The position numbers and the translations under genes are program-made. Positions 7,122-9,295 of a DNA stretch of 9,295 bases are shown here, in pieces; the stretch's first letter is position 1; each line of letters begins with the position of its first letter. This stretch comes from an uncultured Anaerolineales bacterium (GTDB lineage: Bacteria > Chloroflexota > Anaerolineae > Anaerolineales > Villigracilaceae), in contig CALLJA010000222.1 of NCBI GenBank assembly GCA_938008865.1, forward strand, positions 1-9,295, written 5' to 3'. Below the pieces are notes generated by a model that saw only the letters and a list, made by a program, of their open reading frames with translations, had not been told where the DNA came from and searched no databases.

Positions 7122-8249
7122 CTACGCGCCTCCGTTGGCGGGGTCTTCCGCCAGGCGCTTCTCGATGATCTCGCGGATGACCTCGGCCGTGATGGGCGAC
7201 TCGTCCACGATGCTCTTGAAAGCGTCGCGCGGATAGGTCAACAACTCGACAGGCGTATCCTCCGCAACGCGCACACAGGCGCGCGAGAGTCCGCCGCGCA
7301 GTAATTCCATCTCGCCGAAGAATTCGCCCTTACCCAACGTGGAGGCGCGCTCGCCCCACGCCGAACGGGTCAGCACGTCCACGCGGCCGCGCGCAATCAT
7401 GTAGAAACGGTCCACGGGCTGGTCGTAACCGAGGATGGTCTGGCCTGGCGGCAGCATCATGCGCTCGGCCTTCTTGGTCATCTCCAGCATGTGACGGTGG
7501 CGCAGTTGCGGCAGCGCGCGCGAGATGGTCTCATCGATCAGCTCGCCGTCGAAGATGACGATATTGCGCGTGGTGCGCGAGGTCAGCGACGGGTCGTGCG
7601 TGACCATCACGATGGTCTTGCCGCGTTTCGTCAGCTCGTCGAACAGGTCGATGATGGCGTCCGCCGAACGCGAGTCGAGGTTGCCCGTCGGTTCGTCGGC
7701 CACCAGCACGGGCGGGTCGCAGGCCATCGCACGCGCGATGGCGGCCGTCTGTTGCTGCCCCGTGGAGACCAGCGCGGGCAGTTTGTTGGCAAACTTTTCG
7801 AGGTGCACCAGTTTGAGCAAATCCAGGGCGCGCTCGGGGCGCTCGTCGAAATCGTACATGTCGGCGTAGTCCATCGGCAGCATGACGTTCTCGAGCAGGG
7901 TCAACATCGGCAGCAGTTGGAAGAACTGGAAGACGATGCCCAGGTTGCGCCCGCGCCACTTGGAACGCTCGCTCTCGGTGACCCTGGTGTAGATGTCCTT
8001 GCCGCCGATCACCACCTGCCCCGCCGTGGGATGGTCGATGCCCGTGATCATGTTCAGCAGCGTGGACTTTCCGCTGCCCGATTTCCCGACGATGGAGACG
8101 AACTCGCCGCGGTTGATGGTCAGGTCCAGTCCCTTGAGCACCAGGAACTCGCCCGCCGCATTCTTGTAGATCTTCTGGATGCGCTGCATCTGGATCATCG
8201 ACTCGGGCGCAGACTCAGCCCACATGACGGGAGCAGGCGTCGGGTTCAT
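7122..8249 (-). CDS. ABC ATPase (LolD/MacB type) fused to a C-terminal cyclic-nucleotide-binding domain
   Basis: This 375-residue protein has an ABC ATPase domain (about 19-240) and a CNB domain (about 258-368). The ATPase has Walker A GKSGSGKST (55-63), Q-loop Gln108, Walker B VLVADE (181-186), D-loop NLDS (190-193) and switch His218. Its signature motif is degenerate: VSTGQQQTAAIARA (161-174) in place of LSGGQQQRVAIARA. The CNB domain contains GEFFGEMELLRGGLSRACV (308-326). Glu313 and Arg323 are ten residues apart, as in the phosphate-binding cassette of CRP, so ligand binding looks possible. LolD and MacB ATPases usually end near 230 residues, so the tail is an addition. The ATG at 8247-8249 overlaps the preceding stop (ATGA) and has GGGAGG five bases upstream, which points to coupled translation. 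The N-terminus (1-18) extends past the family norm, and Met18 is an alternative start. It is likely to drive the permease at 185-2617. Confidence 0.93.
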   Translation of the reverse strand: MNPTPAPVMWAESAPESMIQMQRIQKIYKNAAGEFLVLKGLDLTINRGEFVSIVGKSGSGKSTLLNMITGIDHPTAGQVVIGGKDIYTRVTESERSKWRGRNLGIVFQFFQLLPMLTLLENVMLPMDYADMYDFDERPERALDLLKLVHLEKFANKLPALVSTGQQQTAAIARAMACDPPVLVADEPTGNLDSRSADAIIDLFDELTKRGKTIVMVTHDPSLTSRTTRNIVIFDGELIDETISRALPQLRHRHMLEMTKKAERMMLPPGQTILGYDQPVDRFYMIARGRVDVLTRSAWGERASTLGKGEFFGEMELLRGGLSRACVRVAEDTPVELLTYPRDAFKSIVDESPITAEVIREIIEKRLAEDPANGGA

Positions 8250-8968
8250 GCCGCCCTCCCTTCGGCCAGATTCCGCACCTCGTGCATGATCTCCCCATCC
8301 GCCAGCACCAGGTGACGCGAGAAACGCGCAGCCAGCCCGCTGTCGTGCGTGACCATCACGATGGTCTTGCCGTGCTCGCCGACCAGCTGCTCGAAGACGT
8401 CGAAGATGTGGTCGGCCGTCAGCGAGTCGAGGCTGCCCGTCGGCTCGTCGGCGATCAGAATGGGCGGATCGTTGGCCAGGGCGCGCGCAATCGCCACGCG
8501 CTGCTGCTGTCCGCCCGAGATGTAGGCAGGCAATTTTTTAGCGTGGTCTTCCAACTCGACCAGCCGCAACAGTTCCATGGCGCGTTCTTTGCTCTCGCGC
8601 GGATTGTACAGCCCGCACAGGTCCATGGGCAGGGTGATGTTCTCGACCAGGGTCAGCATGGGCAGCAGTTGAAAGGACTGATAGACGATGCCCAGGTTCT
8701 GTCCGCGCCACAAGGCCAGCGCGTCTTCACTAAGTTTATGGATGGAAACGGGACTACCCTCGGTATTAACGATGACCTCGCCGCGGGTGAGATGGTCCAC
8801 GCCGTTGAGCATGTTGAGCAGCGTGGACTTGCCCGCGCCCGACTTGCCCACCACCCCGAGGAATTCCCCCGCGTACACCTGTGCAGTGATGCCCCGCAGC
8901 GCGGGAAATTCTCCCGCCGCGGTAGAATAGATTTTGACGACATCGCGCAATTCGATAATGGGGTCCAT
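8246..8968 (-). CDS. ABC transporter ATP-binding protein (LolD/MacB type)
   Basis: This ATPase has 240 residues, the normal length for the family. Positions are given from the ATG at 8966-8968. Walker A GKSGAGKST is at about 41-49, the Q-loop (YQSFQLLPMLT) near 96-106, a good signature ISGGQQQRVAIARA at 150-163, Walker B ILIADE at 170-175, D-loop SLDS at 179-182 and switch His208. The YQSFQLLPMLTLVEN stretch is shared almost unchanged with the next ATPase, so the two are paralogues. The protein would sit on the inner face of the membrane and power the FtsX-type permease. The start is uncertain: the ATG lacks a ribosome site, while an in-frame TTG at 8981-8983 has a weak AGGT five bases upstream and would add five residues. 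The gene overlaps the following gene by 4 bases. Confidence 0.93.
   Translation of the reverse strand: MDPIIELRDVVKIYSTAAGEFPALRGITAQVYAGEFLGVVGKSGAGKSTLLNMLNGVDHLTRGEVIVNTEGSPVSIHKLSEDALALWRGQNLGIVYQSFQLLPMLTLVENITLPMDLCGLYNPRESKERAMELLRLVELEDHAKKLPAYISGGQQQRVAIARALANDPPILIADEPTGSLDSLTADHIFDVFEQLVGEHGKTIVMVTHDSGLAARFSRHLVLADGEIMHEVRNLAEGRAA
8255..8260 (-). promoter_or_regulatory. Ribosome binding site for the CNB-tailed ATPase, inside the preceding gene
   Basis: GGGAGG on the minus strand lies five bases before the ATG at 8247-8249, within the last codons of the first ATPase gene. With the ATGA stop-start overlap it supports translational coupling and roughly matched output of the two ATPases. 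Confidence 0.75.
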
Positions 8969-9020
8969 GGTGTTGAATGTCAATGCTTACCTGTACCTGA
9001 CAACAAACCGCAGTCAAAAC

Positions 9021-9037
9021 CTACGGCCGAATCGTAG
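9021..9037. repeat. Small hairpin in the leader of the ABC operon
   Basis: CTACG (9021-9025) pairs with CGTAG (9033-9037) around a 7-base loop. It lies just downstream, in the minus-strand direction, of the terminator-like hairpin at 9044-9068. Alone it is weak and may be chance. It is of interest only as a possible partner structure in the leader. Confidence 0.35.
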
Positions 9038-9043
9038 ACACAC

Positions 9044-9068
9044 AAAAACGGTCGCCGAGGCAACCGTT
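9044..9068 (-). terminator. Rho-independent terminator-like hairpin upstream of the ABC operon
   Basis: On the minus strand AACGGTTGCC pairs with GGCGACCGTT (stem region 9047-9068; one T-G wobble, loop of about four bases), and the 3' side runs into TTTTT (9048-9044). This is the shape of an intrinsic terminator for minus-strand transcription. It lies 91 bases after the stop of the upstream partial gene, so it may simply end that gene. It also lies downstream of the promoter-like site at 9093-9122, so it could instead be an attenuator in the operon leader. On the plus strand no T run follows. Confidence 0.6.
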
Positions 9069-9092
9069 CACGGGGAATGCCATACGACATTA

Positions 9093-9122
9093 ATTGTACC
9101 CCTTCCGTCTTATTTGCGCCAA
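9093..9122 (-). promoter_or_regulatory. Candidate sigma-70-type promoter for the operon
   Basis: On the minus strand TTGGCG (9117-9122, four of six matches to the -35 consensus) is followed after 18 bases by TACAAT (9093-9098, five of six matches to the -10 consensus). The start of transcription would be near 9086, giving a leader of roughly 100-120 bases that contains the hairpins at 9044-9068 and 9021-9037. A weaker alternative is TTGACT (9012-9017) with TACAGG 16 bases on, which would bypass the terminator-like hairpin and start almost at the coding region. The prediction is by eye only. Confidence 0.4.
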
Positions 9123-9158
9123 TTCACACAACTTACGGAGGCTTAACAAACGCCGCAT

Positions 9159-9295
9159 TCAGCGCTTGATCCGCACGAACAACCGCCCCCTGGCCGTGGC
9201 CGCGATATCCTGCGGGTTGGGCTGACCCTGCTCCAAGCGGATCTTCATCGGCCCCGCCGCCTGCGGCACGTGTCGCAGGTATTCGACCATCCTGG
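9159..9295 (-). CDS. C-terminal end of an unrecognised protein
   Basis: Forty-four residues and a TGA stop (9159-9161) are visible, and the rest lies beyond the right edge. The tail is hydrophilic and basic, with VEYLRHVPQAAGPMKIRLE followed by a stretch ending RGRLFVRIKR, and has no membrane segment. The reading frame is open to the window edge and its composition fits the neighbouring genes, but no family can be assigned from this fragment. It is separated from the ABC operon by 175 to 190 bases that contain a terminator-like hairpin, so it may be a separate transcription unit. Confidence 0.5.
   Translation of the reverse strand, partial: RMVEYLRHVPQAAGPMKIRLEQGQPNPQDIAATARGRLFVRIKR

Noticed and set aside
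8955..8983. TTGACA followed 17 bases later by CATTAT on the minus strand, a near-consensus promoter
   Set aside because: It would start transcription inside the first ATPase gene, after both candidate start codons, and TTGACA includes the possible TTG start codon. It is probably chance, although an internal promoter cannot be excluded.
1..9295. CRISPR arrays, tRNA or rRNA genes, insertion sequences, phage or toxin-antitoxin genes
   Set aside because: No direct repeat array, cloverleaf-like segment, transposase motif or small toxin-antitoxin pair was seen on either strand. Nearly all bases are used by the transporter and signalling genes.

Overview
The window holds one long gene cluster, all on the minus strand, so it reads from right to left. 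The order in transcription is: the last 44 codons of an unrecognised gene (9159-9295); a 175-base gap with a promoter-like site and hairpins; a LolD/MacB-type ABC ATPase (8246-8968); a second ABC ATPase fused to a C-terminal cyclic-nucleotide-binding (CNB) domain (7122-8249); a receiver-GAF-histidine kinase (5215-7116); a small stand-alone receiver (4774-5163); a GAF-GAF-histidine kinase-receiver hybrid (2672-4753); a large two-module FtsX/MacB-type permease (185-2617); and the start of a lipoprotein, probably a MacA/HlyD-type adaptor (1-155, running off the left edge). Gaps between genes in the cluster are 51 bases or less, and the two ATPase genes overlap by 4 bases, so co-transcription is likely.

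The base composition (roughly 60% G+C by eye, not computed), the style of the GAF kinases (the shared GAF motif NPHLPxTRSEMALPL), the CNB-tailed MacB-type ATPase and a lipoprotein in place of a membrane-anchored adaptor suggest a Chloroflexota bacterium, perhaps Anaerolineae. That is inference from gene style, not a database match.

How the parts may work together: the permease contains two MacB-like units in one chain, so it looks like a fused pseudo-dimer. It would need two ATPase subunits, and the cluster encodes two different ones. The first has a normal signature motif; the second has a degenerate one plus a CNB domain. This suggests an asymmetric ATPase pair that can be gated by a nucleotide or similar ligand. 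Three signalling proteins sit between the ATPase genes and the permease/adaptor genes. None has a DNA-binding or other recognisable output domain. The kinases share an unusual H-box (H-W-[VI]-G-N-K) and near-identical GAF modules.

Two perfect palindromic elements of 33 and 35 bases lie at the 3' ends of the two kinase genes. Their first arms differ from each other only by transitions. No stretch of 300 bases or more lacks a gene.
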